From positions 62,001-126,000 of the forward strand of contig NZ_AUBI01000005.1 of the NCBI RefSeq assembly GCF_000429165.1: a stretch of 64,000 nucleotides of DNA, read 5' to 3'. The first letter of the stretch is position 1, and every line of letters begins with the position of its first letter. The notes beneath the pieces are model-generated. The model was not told the DNA's origin. It did no database searches and was given only the letters and a program-made list of their open reading frames with translations. The translations under genes and the position numbers were made by a program. This DNA comes from Acetobacter nitrogenifigens DSM 23921 = NBRC 105050 (GTDB taxonomy: Bacteria > Pseudomonadota > Alphaproteobacteria > Acetobacterales > Acetobacteraceae). Shown here one piece after another: positions 1-8,774 of this stretch.

Positions 1-567
1 ATCCTCGACGAAGAACATGACGTCGCACGCCTGGGCGGCCGAGCGAAGATCAATCCGCCCATCCGCCCACGCGCGGAAGTTGAGGGCCTGTGGGCTCACC
101 TCGCCGCCGGAAACGTCACCGTCGTCTCCACTGACCACGTTTCCTGGTCCCTGAGCAGAAAATCCGATCCGGAGATGTTGAAAAATGCCTCCGGCGCGCC
201 GGGGCTGGAAGCGCTTTATCCCCTTCTCCTCACAGAACTCGCGCGGCGCGGCCTGTCGCTGTCGCATGCCGCCCGATTGCTGGCGGAAAATCCCGCACGA
301 CTGTTTCGTATCAGCGCACAAAAAGGCGGCCTCGCACCAGGACGCGACGCTGACATCACAATCGCAAGAAGAGAGAAGTGGATCTACGACGCGACGCAAA
401 GCCGCCATTCCATCGCCGGATGGAGCGCCTACGATGGCCGCGCGCTCGACTGGCGCATCGCCGCAACATGGTTGCGAGGAAAGCTGGTTTTCGATGGACA
501 GGATGTTCTTGCGGAGCCGGGAACAGGACGGTTCGTCTGCCCTCCTTCATCGGGAACACCCTCATGA
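1..567 (+). CDS. Cyclic amidohydrolase (hydantoinase/dihydroorotase-like), C-terminal part
   Basis: The reading frame is open from base 1, so the N-terminal part lies outside the window and only 188 codons are visible. The visible part carries the KINPPIR stretch (residues 16-22 of the visible part), the STDH motif whose Asp45 is a metal ligand in the dihydroorotase/allantoinase/hydantoinase family, and the usual C-terminal ENPARLF...GxLAPGxDAD pattern. These enzymes open cyclic imide or ureide rings. The stop overlaps the next gene's start (ATGA), so the two are translationally coupled. Next to a carbamoyl amidohydrolase, a DUF917 protein and a urocanase relative, the inferred substrate is hydantoin-5-propionate, giving N-carbamoyl-glutamate. 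Allantoinase or dihydropyrimidinase activity cannot be excluded without the N-terminus. Confidence 0.8.
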   Translation: MLDEEHDVARLGGRAKINPPIRPRAEVEGLWAHLAAGNVTVVSTDHVSWSLSRKSDPEMLKNASGAPGLEALYPLLLTELARRGLSLSHAARLLAENPARLFRISAQKGGLAPGRDADITIARREKWIYDATQSRHSIAGWSAYDGRALDWRIAATWLRGKLVFDGQDVLAEPGTGRFVCPPSSGTPS

Positions 568-1817
568 GCATCGCCGGGTTTGTTCAAGGTAGCCGATTGT
601 GGGCTGACATCGAAACACTTGCGGCTATCACCGATCCCGATCGTCCCTATACACGTCGCTCTTTCTCCGAACGCTTCATGCTGGGGCGCAATTGGCTCGT
701 CGAGCGGTTCCGGGACGCAGGCCTTGAAACGCGCATCGACGAAAGCGGCAATCTGATCGGACGGAGAGCCGGATCCAACGGCGCAGTCGGCGTTCTCATG
801 AGCGGATCGCATTCCGACACCGTGCCGGACGGCGGCCGCTTCGATGGCGTGCTTGGCGTTCTCGCTGCCCTGGAGTGCGCGCGCGCGTTCACCGACGCTG
901 GCGTATCGTTGCGTCACCATCTTGAGATTGTCGATTTCCTTGCCGAAGAACCCAGCGACTTCGGGATTTCCTGTATCGGAAGTCGAGGAATGACCGGTGC
1001 GCTCACCCGGGAGCATCTCGCGCTGCGCGCTCCATGGGATGAAAACCTGAGCGACGCCATAACCAGGATGGGCGGCGATCCCGCACGGCTCACCGAGCCA
1101 CGACGTTCCGATATCCGCGCCTTTTTCGAGTTGCACATCGAGCAGGGCGTCGTTCTTGAACAGGAGCGCCTCCAGATCGGAGTTGTCGAAGCCATCGCCG
1201 GAGTAACGCGACTGGAAATCATGTTCTCCGGACGAGCGGACCATGCCGGAACGACGCCGATGGATCGACGGCAGGACGCCGCCGTCGCGGCCGCGCATGT
1301 TGTCAGCTTCGTCCATTCCGAGGCCCGCGCGCGCGCTGCTTCCGGCGCAGGCCATGTCACCGCAACCTGCGGAGTGATCGACATTTCTCCCAACGCCTCC
1401 AACGTCATTCCGCGTACGGCGCGGGTGATTGTCGATATTCGCGTCTCTGAGCGTCACGTCGCCGAAGCGCTCGTCTCGGCAATTCAGGCGACCTGCCGCG
1501 ACGCCGCCTCAATCAGCGGAACAACGCTGGCGCGTTTCACCATCCAGTCGGATACGTCGCCTACGCGCTGCGCGCCGGAATTGACCGGCATTATAGAAAA
1601 CGTCGTCAGAGAAAACGACCTCTCTCAACGCCGCATGGTTTCCGGGGCAGGGCACGACGCCGCGTTTCTCGCGCGGCTGGCGCCGTCCGCGATGATCTTC
1701 ACGCCATGTCGAGACGGACGCAGTCATGACCCCGACGAGTGGTGCGCGCCGGAAGACGCTTTACGCGGCGCGCGCGTCCTCGTTGACGCGTTACTTGCGC
1801 GCGACCGCCTGAACTGA
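564..1817 (+). CDS. M20 family N-carbamoyl-L-amino-acid amidohydrolase / allantoate amidohydrolase-like
   Basis: A 417-residue metal-dependent amidase of the M20 family, close to the usual 410-420. Metal-site motifs are visible in order: GSHSDTV (His83), GRFDGVLG (Asp94), AEEPSDFG (Glu128-Glu129), FFELHIEQG near 195-200, and GAGHDA near the C-terminus. The family cleaves the carbamoyl group from N-carbamoyl amino acids or allantoate, releasing ammonia and CO2. The start at 564 overlaps the stop of the upstream ring-opening enzyme as ATGA; longer in-frame starts would run deep into that gene. In context the likely job is N-carbamoyl-glutamate to glutamate. Allantoate is the main alternative substrate, but no other purine-degradation genes are visible. 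Confidence 0.85.
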   Translation: MSIAGFVQGSRLWADIETLAAITDPDRPYTRRSFSERFMLGRNWLVERFRDAGLETRIDESGNLIGRRAGSNGAVGVLMSGSHSDTVPDGGRFDGVLGVLAALECARAFTDAGVSLRHHLEIVDFLAEEPSDFGISCIGSRGMTGALTREHLALRAPWDENLSDAITRMGGDPARLTEPRRSDIRAFFELHIEQGVVLEQERLQIGVVEAIAGVTRLEIMFSGRADHAGTTPMDRRQDAAVAAAHVVSFVHSEARARAASGAGHVTATCGVIDISPNASNVIPRTARVIVDIRVSERHVAEALVSAIQATCRDAASISGTTLARFTIQSDTSPTRCAPELTGIIENVVRENDLSQRRMVSGAGHDAAFLARLAPSAMIFTPCRDGRSHDPDEWCAPEDALRGARVLVDALLARDRLN

Positions 1818-1843
1818 AGCTCTGACAAGGAAAGGAGCGCCCT

Positions 1844-2950
1844 ATGGGCCGGATACTGGTTGAAAAAGACGTCGAGGCCGCAATCGCTGGCGGCTCAGTC
1901 TTCGCATGCGGCGGCGGGGGCTGGGTTGAACATGGCCGCATGCTCGGAACTGCAGCGGTCAACGCAGGGCAGCCAGAACTGGTCGAGGCCGACGAGATTC
2001 CCGACGAAGCATTCATTGCCACCGCAGCCGCGATCGGAGCGCCCGCCAGCACGACGGAATGGCAGATGCTGGGCGTCGATTATGTCAACGCCGTGCGTCT
2101 GGTCGAGAAAGAACTGGGCCAACCAATCTACGGACTGATGATCGGACAGAACGGCAAGTCCAGCACTCTCAACGCATGGTTGCCCGGCGCCATTCTCGGC
2201 ACAAAGGTCATCGACGCCGTTGGGGACATGCGCGCCCACCCCACAGGCGACATGGGCTCCATTGGCATGGCCGGATCGCCGGAAACCATGATTCAGGCTG
2301 TCGTCGGCGGCAACCGCGCGAACAACGCATATCTGGAAGTCGTCGCAAAAGGCGCTACGGCGCGTATCTCTCCCATTCTGCGCACGGCTTCGGATATGTC
2401 CGGCGGCTTCATCGCATCGTGCCGCAATCCACTGCGCGCCAGCTATGTAAAACGTCACGCCGCATGGGGCGGGATTTCCCGCGCACTGGCGCTCGGAGAG
2501 GCCATTCTCGACGCTGCCTCCAAAGGAGGCTCGGCCATTCTCGACACTATCGTGCGACAACTGGACGGAGCTATCATCGCGCAGGGAAAAACATCAAAGA
2601 AATCGGTTGTCTACACACCGGAAGCCTTTGACGTCGGCACGATTACTGTCGGTGCGGGAGATCACGCCGTTACGCTTCATGTCATGAATGAATATATGGC
2701 GGTGAACGACGCCGCAGGACAACGCATCGCCTCGTTCCCCGATATCATCACAACGCTCTCTCCATCAGGATATCCTCTCAGCGTTGGGGAGATTTCCGAG
2801 GGCGACGAAATCCTTGTTCTTCATGTGGAAAAGACAAAATTTCCACTCTCGTCAAGCGTTCTGGACCCTGCAGTCTACCCTCCCGTGGAACGCGCGCTCG
2901 GCATCGATCTGGCCAGTTACGCTATTGGCCTTCCTGAAAACCGGAGCTGA
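1844..2950 (+). CDS. DUF917 family protein (S-methyl-thiohydantoin desulfurase-like)
   Basis: A 368-residue protein of the DUF917 type. Visible features are the N-terminal glycine-rich FACGGGGWVEHG stretch, the conserved DxMRAHPTGDMGS segment near residue 130, and an SGGFIASCRNP segment near 185. As I recall it, this family was renamed after the S-methyl-thiohydantoin desulfurase of bacterial thiourocanate breakdown, which removes sulfur from the ring to leave a hydantoin. The ATG at 1844 has an AAGGAG ribosome site 8 bases upstream. It lies 26 bases after the M20 gene and 3 bases before the urocanase-like gene, so it is almost certainly in one operon. The family also occurs with other hydantoin-type pathways, so the exact substrate is an inference from neighbours. 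Confidence 0.75.
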   Translation: MGRILVEKDVEAAIAGGSVFACGGGGWVEHGRMLGTAAVNAGQPELVEADEIPDEAFIATAAAIGAPASTTEWQMLGVDYVNAVRLVEKELGQPIYGLMIGQNGKSSTLNAWLPGAILGTKVIDAVGDMRAHPTGDMGSIGMAGSPETMIQAVVGGNRANNAYLEVVAKGATARISPILRTASDMSGGFIASCRNPLRASYVKRHAAWGGISRALALGEAILDAASKGGSAILDTIVRQLDGAIIAQGKTSKKSVVYTPEAFDVGTITVGAGDHAVTLHVMNEYMAVNDAAGQRIASFPDIITTLSPSGYPLSVGEISEGDEILVLHVEKTKFPLSSSVLDPAVYPPVERALGIDLASYAIGLPENRS

Positions 2951-2953
2951 TTC

Positions 2954-4600
2954 ATGACCATGAAAGAGTTTGGCGTCACATCTGGCGGTAATTTGCGCTG
3001 CCGCGGCTGGCGGCAAGAGGGCCTTCTGCGTCTTCTGGAAAACGTTCTTTCGGTTGGCGAAGATCCCGCAAACCTTGTGGTCTACGCAGCGCTGGGAAAG
3101 GCCGCTCGCGATTGGCCCTCTCACGATGCAATCGTCCATGCGTTGACGACGATGCACGATGACGAAACGTTGATCGTGCAATCGGGAAAGCCAATCGGCG
3201 TCGTAAAAACGCATGAACGTGCGCCGATCGTCATCATGGCGAACTGCAATATCGTGGGACAGTGGGCGAAAGCCGATGAATTCTACCGACTGGAGCAAGA
3301 CGGGCTGATCTGCTGGGGCGGTCTGACAGCCGGAGACTGGCAGTATATAGGCTCTCAAGGCGTCATTCAGGGCACTTACGAAATATTCCGTCGTATCGCC
3401 GAACAACATTTCAACGGCGACCTGACCGGTCGGCTGATCTTGACCTCTGGTCTGGGCGGTATGGGCGGCGCGCAACCGTTGGCCGGACGGCTAGCCGGAG
3501 CGATAATTCTTTGCGTAGAAGTCGATGAATCGCGCATAAAGCGCCGAATTGAAAGCGGCTATCTTCAGGATCAGGCGACAGACCTGGACGACGCCCTCCG
3601 TCTGGCGGAGCAGGCTCGCGCCGCCGGAGAGGCCCGTTCTATCGGGCTCTGCGGCAACGCCGCGGATATTTTCCCCGAATTACTTCATCGTGGCGTGGCC
3701 CCCGATATCGTGACCGACCAGACGTCTGCTCATGACCTCATATACGGATATATTCCTCGCGGCCTTTCTATCGACGAAGCCCGGGCCATGCGTCAGAGCG
3801 ATCCCGGCGGTTTGTCAAAACTGTCTCTGGCCTCGATCGCGCGGCATGTGCAAGCGATGCTCGATTTTCGCGAGAAAGGTTCGGTAGTATTCGATAACGG
3901 CAATCTTATCCGAACGCAGGCGCAAACTGCGGGTGTGAGCAGCGCATTCGATATCCCCATTTTCACAGAAGCCTACCTCCGTCCTCTTTTTGCTCGCGGA
4001 ATCGGTCCTTTTCGCTGGATCGCGCTCTCCAACGACAAAAACGATCTCAGTCGAATTGACGATTATCTGTTGAAGACATTTTCTGACAATCCATCTGTGG
4101 TGAACTGGATTACCCTTGCTCGCCAGCACGTCCCGGTGGAAGGAATGCCCGCGCGGATCGCGTGGCTCGGGCATGGAGATCGCACCAAAGTCGCACTGGC
4201 CGTAAACCGCATGGTACGTGAGGGAGTTCTCTCAGGCCCTGTCGCCTTCACCCGCGATCATCTGGACGCCGGAGCCATGGCGCATCCCAATATCATGACC
4301 GAAAACATGAAGGATGGCTCCGACGCCATTGCGGACTGGCCGCTGCTCAATGCGATGCTGGCGTGCTCTTCACAGGCCGATCTCGTCGCCATCCACTCTG
4401 GCGGAGGTGGATATGCCGGCTACATGACCAGTGCAGGCGTCACAACTATTGCAGACGGCTCATCGGAAGCGGATGAAAGATTGAGTCTGACCCTGACCAA
4501 TGACACAAGCCTTGGCGTGATGCGTTACGCAGACGCCGGATATTCGGAATCATTCAACGAGATTCAAAAATCGAACATCCCCTATATAAATCTTCGTTGA
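2954..4600 (+). CDS. Urocanase-family hydratase, divergent (thiourocanate hydratase candidate)
   Basis: At 548 residues it is close to the 550-560 usual for urocanate hydratase and is collinear with it. The NAD-binding stretch GSQGVIQGTYE (from about residue 133), TDQTSAH, RDHLD and DGSDA...DWPLLNA are kept. Substrate-side positions differ. The YGQM preceding TAGxW is WGGL (121-124). The PROSITE-type signature FQGLPxRICW reads VEGMPARIAW, putting Ala403 where HutU has its conserved cysteine. HHGGG reads HSGGG. No hutH, hutI or hutG is next to it; its partners are a DUF917 protein, an M20 amidase and a hydantoinase. A hydratase acting on thiourocanate or S-methyl-thiourocanate fits better than HutU. 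Start 2954 has GGAG about 8 bases upstream; ATG 2960 is an alternative. Confidence 0.82.
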   Translation: MTMKEFGVTSGGNLRCRGWRQEGLLRLLENVLSVGEDPANLVVYAALGKAARDWPSHDAIVHALTTMHDDETLIVQSGKPIGVVKTHERAPIVIMANCNIVGQWAKADEFYRLEQDGLICWGGLTAGDWQYIGSQGVIQGTYEIFRRIAEQHFNGDLTGRLILTSGLGGMGGAQPLAGRLAGAIILCVEVDESRIKRRIESGYLQDQATDLDDALRLAEQARAAGEARSIGLCGNAADIFPELLHRGVAPDIVTDQTSAHDLIYGYIPRGLSIDEARAMRQSDPGGLSKLSLASIARHVQAMLDFREKGSVVFDNGNLIRTQAQTAGVSSAFDIPIFTEAYLRPLFARGIGPFRWIALSNDKNDLSRIDDYLLKTFSDNPSVVNWITLARQHVPVEGMPARIAWLGHGDRTKVALAVNRMVREGVLSGPVAFTRDHLDAGAMAHPNIMTENMKDGSDAIADWPLLNAMLACSSQADLVAIHSGGGGYAGYMTSAGVTTIADGSSEADERLSLTLTNDTSLGVMRYADAGYSESFNEIQKSNIPYINLR

Positions 4601-4703
4601 ATCGCACTTTATATACTGCTGGCGGTCGAATTTTCAGAGTTCAAAAACGCCAGCGCGCGGGATATTTCCTGAACCTCATCTTCCGCGCCAATGAGCAACG
4701 CTG

Positions 4704-6065
4704 CTACGGAGCGGCGTGGCCCATCGTGGCCTCGCGATCCGTCAGGGTCTTGAGAAACGCTATGATCTCTGAACGTTCATCTTCGGAGATTCTAGGCTGA
4801 TCCCCTAGCTTACGATCAAGTGGGGCATCTGTCGTATCCAGATTCGCTTGATATTGCGGAGGCAGATCGTCGTAAGCCCGCACGTTGCCCGATGAATCGC
4901 GACTATAAAATCTCTTGGGGTCGATATCGCGCAAAGCGTAAAATTCGAGAACCTTGTCCAGTGAATGGAAAACGCCGTTATGAAAAAAAGCTTTCCGCGT
5001 CGCCGAATTGCGAAGAGTTGGGGTCGCGAACATACCGCAATAAGCTGCAAGCTCGTTTCTCCCTGCGCTCCTGGCATCACAAACGCCAAGATCATAATAA
5101 GATGCGTCACGGTTCTTCAAAATATCTGAATTTCTCGGTGCGCCCAGAGCCTCATATTGATGATCGGTGAACAGCGGCGGCAAACCGTTCGCTTGAGGCG
5201 TATCGACATGACAGGCGGCGCAATTTCCTTTCTCCGGATCATTGAACAGCAAATACCCACGGCGCTCCAGAGCGGTGAACTTGGCGCGTCCCTCAAGCCA
5301 GGAGTCAAATTTGCTGGAATACGGATGGAAATCCTTTTCCTCGACCTGATATCGGGACAGCGCGAACATTGCCTCATCAAGCAGAAAATCCGGTGACTTT
5401 TCTCCTGAGACCCCCGCCATTTGTTTGAGCGCAGCTGTATAAGGGGCGTGATTAAGACGATTGAGCACTTTCTCACGCGTCGACGCCATTTCAACCGGAT
5501 CGTAAAGAGGTCCAGTCGCCTGCTGCTGAAAAGTGTCTGCGCGCCCATCCCAGAACAACCCGCCCTGCGGCACAAGGTTGGCAGCCGAAGCCGCCGTGTT
5601 CGCTGCGCTCTTCGGTCCATGAGACGTTGTAGCCGACGCCGCCTGTATTTGCGGCGCGGTTTCCGCGAGAGGATCGTCAGGGCCGATGCTGAACGCTGGC
5701 TGGCGCTCCAGATACATCAGAGATGGAACAGCGCGGCGTCCCTGGCTCTTCATATCTGTCCCGCCAAGAAACACCGCGGCCACGCCCGACGGTCCATAAT
5801 GATTCGCTGGATCATGGCAGGAGGCGCAGGACAGACGTCCAGATCCTGACAGGGCGGTGTCGTAAAACATCGCCCTGCCAATTTGCGCCATCGCAGACAA
5901 TGGCCGGGAGTGCGGCCTATGCAACGCAACCGGGCACGGATTGGAGCCGTCAGAGCGGGGCTGACACGCCCCCCCCGCCTGAGCATGCGCCCCGGCGATG
6001 AAAAACGCCGTCAGGGCGGCGACGCAGTTCCACAGGAACCGCGTCTGTTTCGAGCAATCTCTCAT
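4704..6065 (-). CDS. Di-heme cytochrome c peroxidase / MauG family protein
   Basis: A 453-residue exported protein. A signal peptide covers about residues 1-30 (FLWNCVAALTAFFIAGAHAQA). Two CXXCH haem sites are present, CASCH at 80-84 and CAACH at 282-286, the layout of the bacterial di-haem peroxidase/MauG family. Such enzymes act in the periplasm, reducing H2O2 with electrons from small cytochromes or performing oxidative protein modification. The frame stays open further upstream, but that extension lies inside the next gene and lacks a signal peptide, so the ATG at 6065 just before the signal peptide is preferred. It starts 13 bases after the phosphoesterase stop, suggesting one leftward transcript. 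Its 3' end converges on the urocanase-like gene. Confidence 0.88.
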   Translation of the reverse strand: MRDCSKQTRFLWNCVAALTAFFIAGAHAQAGGACQPRSDGSNPCPVALHRPHSRPLSAMAQIGRAMFYDTALSGSGRLSCASCHDPANHYGPSGVAAVFLGGTDMKSQGRRAVPSLMYLERQPAFSIGPDDPLAETAPQIQAASATTSHGPKSAANTAASAANLVPQGGLFWDGRADTFQQQATGPLYDPVEMASTREKVLNRLNHAPYTAALKQMAGVSGEKSPDFLLDEAMFALSRYQVEEKDFHPYSSKFDSWLEGRAKFTALERRGYLLFNDPEKGNCAACHVDTPQANGLPPLFTDHQYEALGAPRNSDILKNRDASYYDLGVCDARSAGRNELAAYCGMFATPTLRNSATRKAFFHNGVFHSLDKVLEFYALRDIDPKRFYSRDSSGNVRAYDDLPPQYQANLDTTDAPLDRKLGDQPRISEDERSEIIAFLKTLTDREATMGHAAP

Positions 6066-6078
6066 TCCAGCCGAAAAC

Positions 6079-7851
6079 TTACTGGAACTGCGGACCGAAA
6101 GGAGATTCGTCACCGCCGTGACCAAACCAGTGATGGTTGTGGTCGCCGTCGTCGTCATGACCGGAACGAAGCCCATCGTGGCGAATGTCGCCGGTTTCCG
6201 GATCCAGCAGCAAGGTGGCTTTCTGCGGTGGCCGGGTGAAGTCGAACATGTCATCCAGCTTGCCAGCCGTCGCATCAAAGGAGCCGCCGCCAAGACGTGC
6301 GCCCCCCAGCCAGTTGTCCTCGATGAAGCGGACCACAGAGCTTTGCGTCACCAGGTTATGAGCGACATAGTTGATCTTCGCCCACGGTGAAATCACCATC
6401 AGCGGAGTGCGTGTTCCAGGGCCGCAGCGCCCATTCACCGTCTTGCCCAGCACGCCCTCAGGAGCGTCTCCAGTTCCGCATGCGCCGTCGCCATTCAACT
6501 GGTCAGCCGAAGCTGCATAGGAGGAATGGGTCGGCTTGACGAAAGCGTGGTCATACCAGCCGTCAGAGTCGTCATACCCCACGATGATAGCCGTATCCCG
6601 CCACTCGGGGCGCTTCTGGATGAAGTTCACGAGCTTGACGATGCCCGCCTGTTCATCGAGCGGATCGGAGTAACCAGCGTGGCCGTCCTGATATGCAGGC
6701 ATTTTGATAAACGAGACGGAGGGGAAGTTCTCCTTTTTTACGGCCTTGTAGAAGTCTTCAAGATCGTACTCGTGATTGGCGGGCTCTTTTTCCGAGCTGC
6801 CGGGGATGTAGGAATATCCGATCGTGCGATCTGACTTCGGCCGCGCATGGGTCGGATTCGACGTGCTGACGTAATACTGGAACCAGTTATGGTGCGGGAT
6901 GTAGTCGGCGACACTCTCGGAAACAACTGATGAATAAGTCTGCCGTTTGCATCCGGTGGTGCCGTCGCTGTTCGTAGACCCCAGATCGAAGCCGCCCATG
7001 AAGCCGCCCCACGTGACGCCGCGATCATTCAGCAGATCGCCGATATTTTTGCTGGTCATCTGAACCTGATTCGTCGCAGACGAACAGGTGTCGTAAGCGG
7101 GGTCGATGTCGTTGACCATTGTCCAGCCGCCCTGCCCGTCGGCGACATAGGACGACGACTTGGCTTTTGTGCTGGGGCTTTGCGTTGTGGCGACAATTTT
7201 CATGCCGTTGGTTTGACCAGAGACGACTTCCAGCGCGCCAGGCGTCGAAGGACCGTATGTATCGGTGTAGGCGTTGTCGCTCATCGCGAAGCGCTGCGCA
7301 TAATGCCACAAGGCCGTGACGGTGTTGCCGTCATAGTACCCCATGACCTGCCCCTTTGTGCCGAACGCTCCGACGCCTCCGGAAGTGCCCGAGCCGGTGT
7401 AAAGCGGAAACAGGTCAGCCTTTCCTGCGTCGTAGGCCATCTGCTCAGCCGTATACGCGTGATTTTGATCGGCTGTGCTGGCCTGCGACCTGTCCAGACG
7501 GAACGGCAACGCGGCGCCAGTCCCGTTTGCGGAGTTCGTGTTCGGGTTCTGCAGAAGCAGATCGTTGTTGCGCAGGTTGTTCACGCCGGGAGTTCCGGGA
7601 GCCGCTTTGAAGGACGGCTCGCCCGAAGCGTTCGTCGCGTAGGGGTACGTGGCGAAATAGTGATCGAAGGAAACGTTCTCCTGATAGATCACGACGATGT
7701 GCTTGATAGGCGTACGGGTATGCGCGAACGATTCCGGGGAGGGGCGACCCCACTGACCAGACCAGTCATCATGCGCCAGCGTAATTTGCGGCGTGAAGAT
7801 CGAGAGTGACAACAGGGCGGATAGCGTCATCCGCGCGTGTTTTACGAACAC
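6079..7851 (-). CDS. Exported phosphoesterase (phospholipase C / acid phosphatase family)
   Basis: About 590 residues of the alkaline-phosphatase-like phosphoesterase family that includes phospholipase C and AcpA. The hallmark ENVSFDHYF motif (compare ENRSFDHYFG) lies near residue 58, followed by DQNHAYTAEQ, the FVKPTHSS region and a C-terminal RTPLMVISPWAK segment. A signal peptide is present (KHARMTLSALLSLSIFTPQITLAH). The frame opens with TTG at 7860, but a GAAAGG ribosome site lies 9 bases before the GTG at 7851, which I take as the start; ATG 7830 is another option. The C-terminus carries an odd His/Asp-rich stretch (SGHDDDGDHNHHWFGHGG) that could bind metal. Lying beside a type II secretion cluster, it is a plausible secreted substrate. 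Substrate (phospholipid or other phosphoester) is not determined. Confidence 0.85.
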   Translation of the reverse strand: MFVKHARMTLSALLSLSIFTPQITLAHDDWSGQWGRPSPESFAHTRTPIKHIVVIYQENVSFDHYFATYPYATNASGEPSFKAAPGTPGVNNLRNNDLLLQNPNTNSANGTGAALPFRLDRSQASTADQNHAYTAEQMAYDAGKADLFPLYTGSGTSGGVGAFGTKGQVMGYYDGNTVTALWHYAQRFAMSDNAYTDTYGPSTPGALEVVSGQTNGMKIVATTQSPSTKAKSSSYVADGQGGWTMVNDIDPAYDTCSSATNQVQMTSKNIGDLLNDRGVTWGGFMGGFDLGSTNSDGTTGCKRQTYSSVVSESVADYIPHHNWFQYYVSTSNPTHARPKSDRTIGYSYIPGSSEKEPANHEYDLEDFYKAVKKENFPSVSFIKMPAYQDGHAGYSDPLDEQAGIVKLVNFIQKRPEWRDTAIIVGYDDSDGWYDHAFVKPTHSSYAASADQLNGDGACGTGDAPEGVLGKTVNGRCGPGTRTPLMVISPWAKINYVAHNLVTQSSVVRFIEDNWLGGARLGGGSFDATAGKLDDMFDFTRPPQKATLLLDPETGDIRHDGLRSGHDDDGDHNHHWFGHGGDESPFGPQFQ

Positions 7852-8072
7852 AGTTCGCAACCTTTCATGATGGGGGAACCAGAGCGATCAACGCGTGAAC
7901 AAGACGCATCATCGCTGGTCCCGAAAGATGACCCGGGAGTGGGGGACTCCTGATTCCGACGTGTCGCGGTCGACATTGAGCTTCTATCGATATCGCTCGC
8001 GTATTGAAGGCATCGGAGCCTGAGGCGTGAATAGGACGAGATAAAAAAATACTGTGTGATGATTCTGTTAAA

Positions 8073-8099
8073 ATTCTACACAATTCGTTTATTTGACAA
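8073..8099 (-). promoter_or_regulatory. Possible leftward promoter for the phosphoesterase-peroxidase pair
   Basis: Read on the minus strand, TTGTCA (8099-8094, 5 of 6 matches to TTGACA) is followed after 15 bases by TAGAAT (8078-8073, 5 of 6 to TATAAT). The spacing is short, and the leader to the GTG at 7851 would be about 215 bases. Weak support. Confidence 0.3.
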
Positions 8100-8495
8100 T
8101 GGCTCTTAAATTGAAACACTCACGAAATAAGATATGACATTTTTATGATGATTTCGATACGTTCTATCTCATCTTTGCCCAATCCATTAAGGGAGCACAC
8201 TGAATAGTTTGCAGAGTGCGACGCAGCAGATGTTAACGACACAAACCTTCTATTTCGCCGTTACGTCGCCAAGCTGTTAGGTGGCCCCCCTTTTCTGCAA
8301 CGCGAAAATCTGTGCGCAAACATTCGGGCCCGGCGCCCGCCCGGCGTTCGCTCAAAAAAGTTCTCTGTGTAAAGTGTCGGATAACGCAGAAAAAATACTA
8401 ACATCGCACGACACTCTGATTGCGCATGCGCCCGTCATGTGCTGGCCGATCAATTCCGCAACCGGGGACCAAGCAAGGACACAACCTTCAACAAT

Positions 8496-8524
8496 TTGTA
8501 AATTATACTAACATAATCTATAAT
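8496..8524 (+). promoter_or_regulatory. Sigma-70-like promoter, rightward, with no clear gene downstream
   Basis: TTGTAA at 8496-8501, a 17-base spacer, and a perfect TATAAT at 8519-8524. Transcription would start near 8531 and run toward a strong ribosome site (GGAGGTGA, 8580-8587) that does not serve a recognisable protein. Further on it would be antisense to the lytic transglycosylase gene. Confidence 0.45.
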
Positions 8525-8774
8525 TGCCGCACTCCTTCCGATCGATCTACATGCAGACTACCTGGTCTCCGATCTAAACGGAGGTGACGCCTTCTCGTAT
8601 GCCCGCGCCATGGCTCAGCATATGACATGGATCACAATGGACAGGTCATGGACGCCCCCCCCCCTCGCCTCTTCCTTATATACATATCGAAAAGAAAGAA
8701 GAGTTTTCACGGATCGTGTCCGCCATATCGCGACCTGTCGGCGCGCACGCGTCCACCAACCTTATGCAGGCGCG

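Larger units (their letters stand above)
7852..8774. other. AT-richer intergenic region, 0.9 kb
   Basis: No convincing protein gene is seen here. The stretch from about 8030 to 8530 is clearly richer in A and T than its neighbours. It holds a possible leftward promoter for the phosphoesterase (8073-8099), a good rightward promoter-like pair (8496-8524), an unattached strong ribosome site (8580-8587) and a run of ten C (8655-8664). Short open frames exist but have no recognisable product or consistent codon use. Confidence 0.5.

Noticed and set aside
4597..4800. 67-codon rightward frame after the urocanase-like gene
   Set aside because: It overlaps the 3' end of the peroxidase gene on the other strand, has no ribosome site and no protein-like sequence.
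5968..5976. C8 run in the peroxidase gene and similar short C or G runs elsewhere (for example in gspL near 14541)
   Set aside because: They lie inside intact reading frames and are common in GC-rich DNA; no sign of phase variation.
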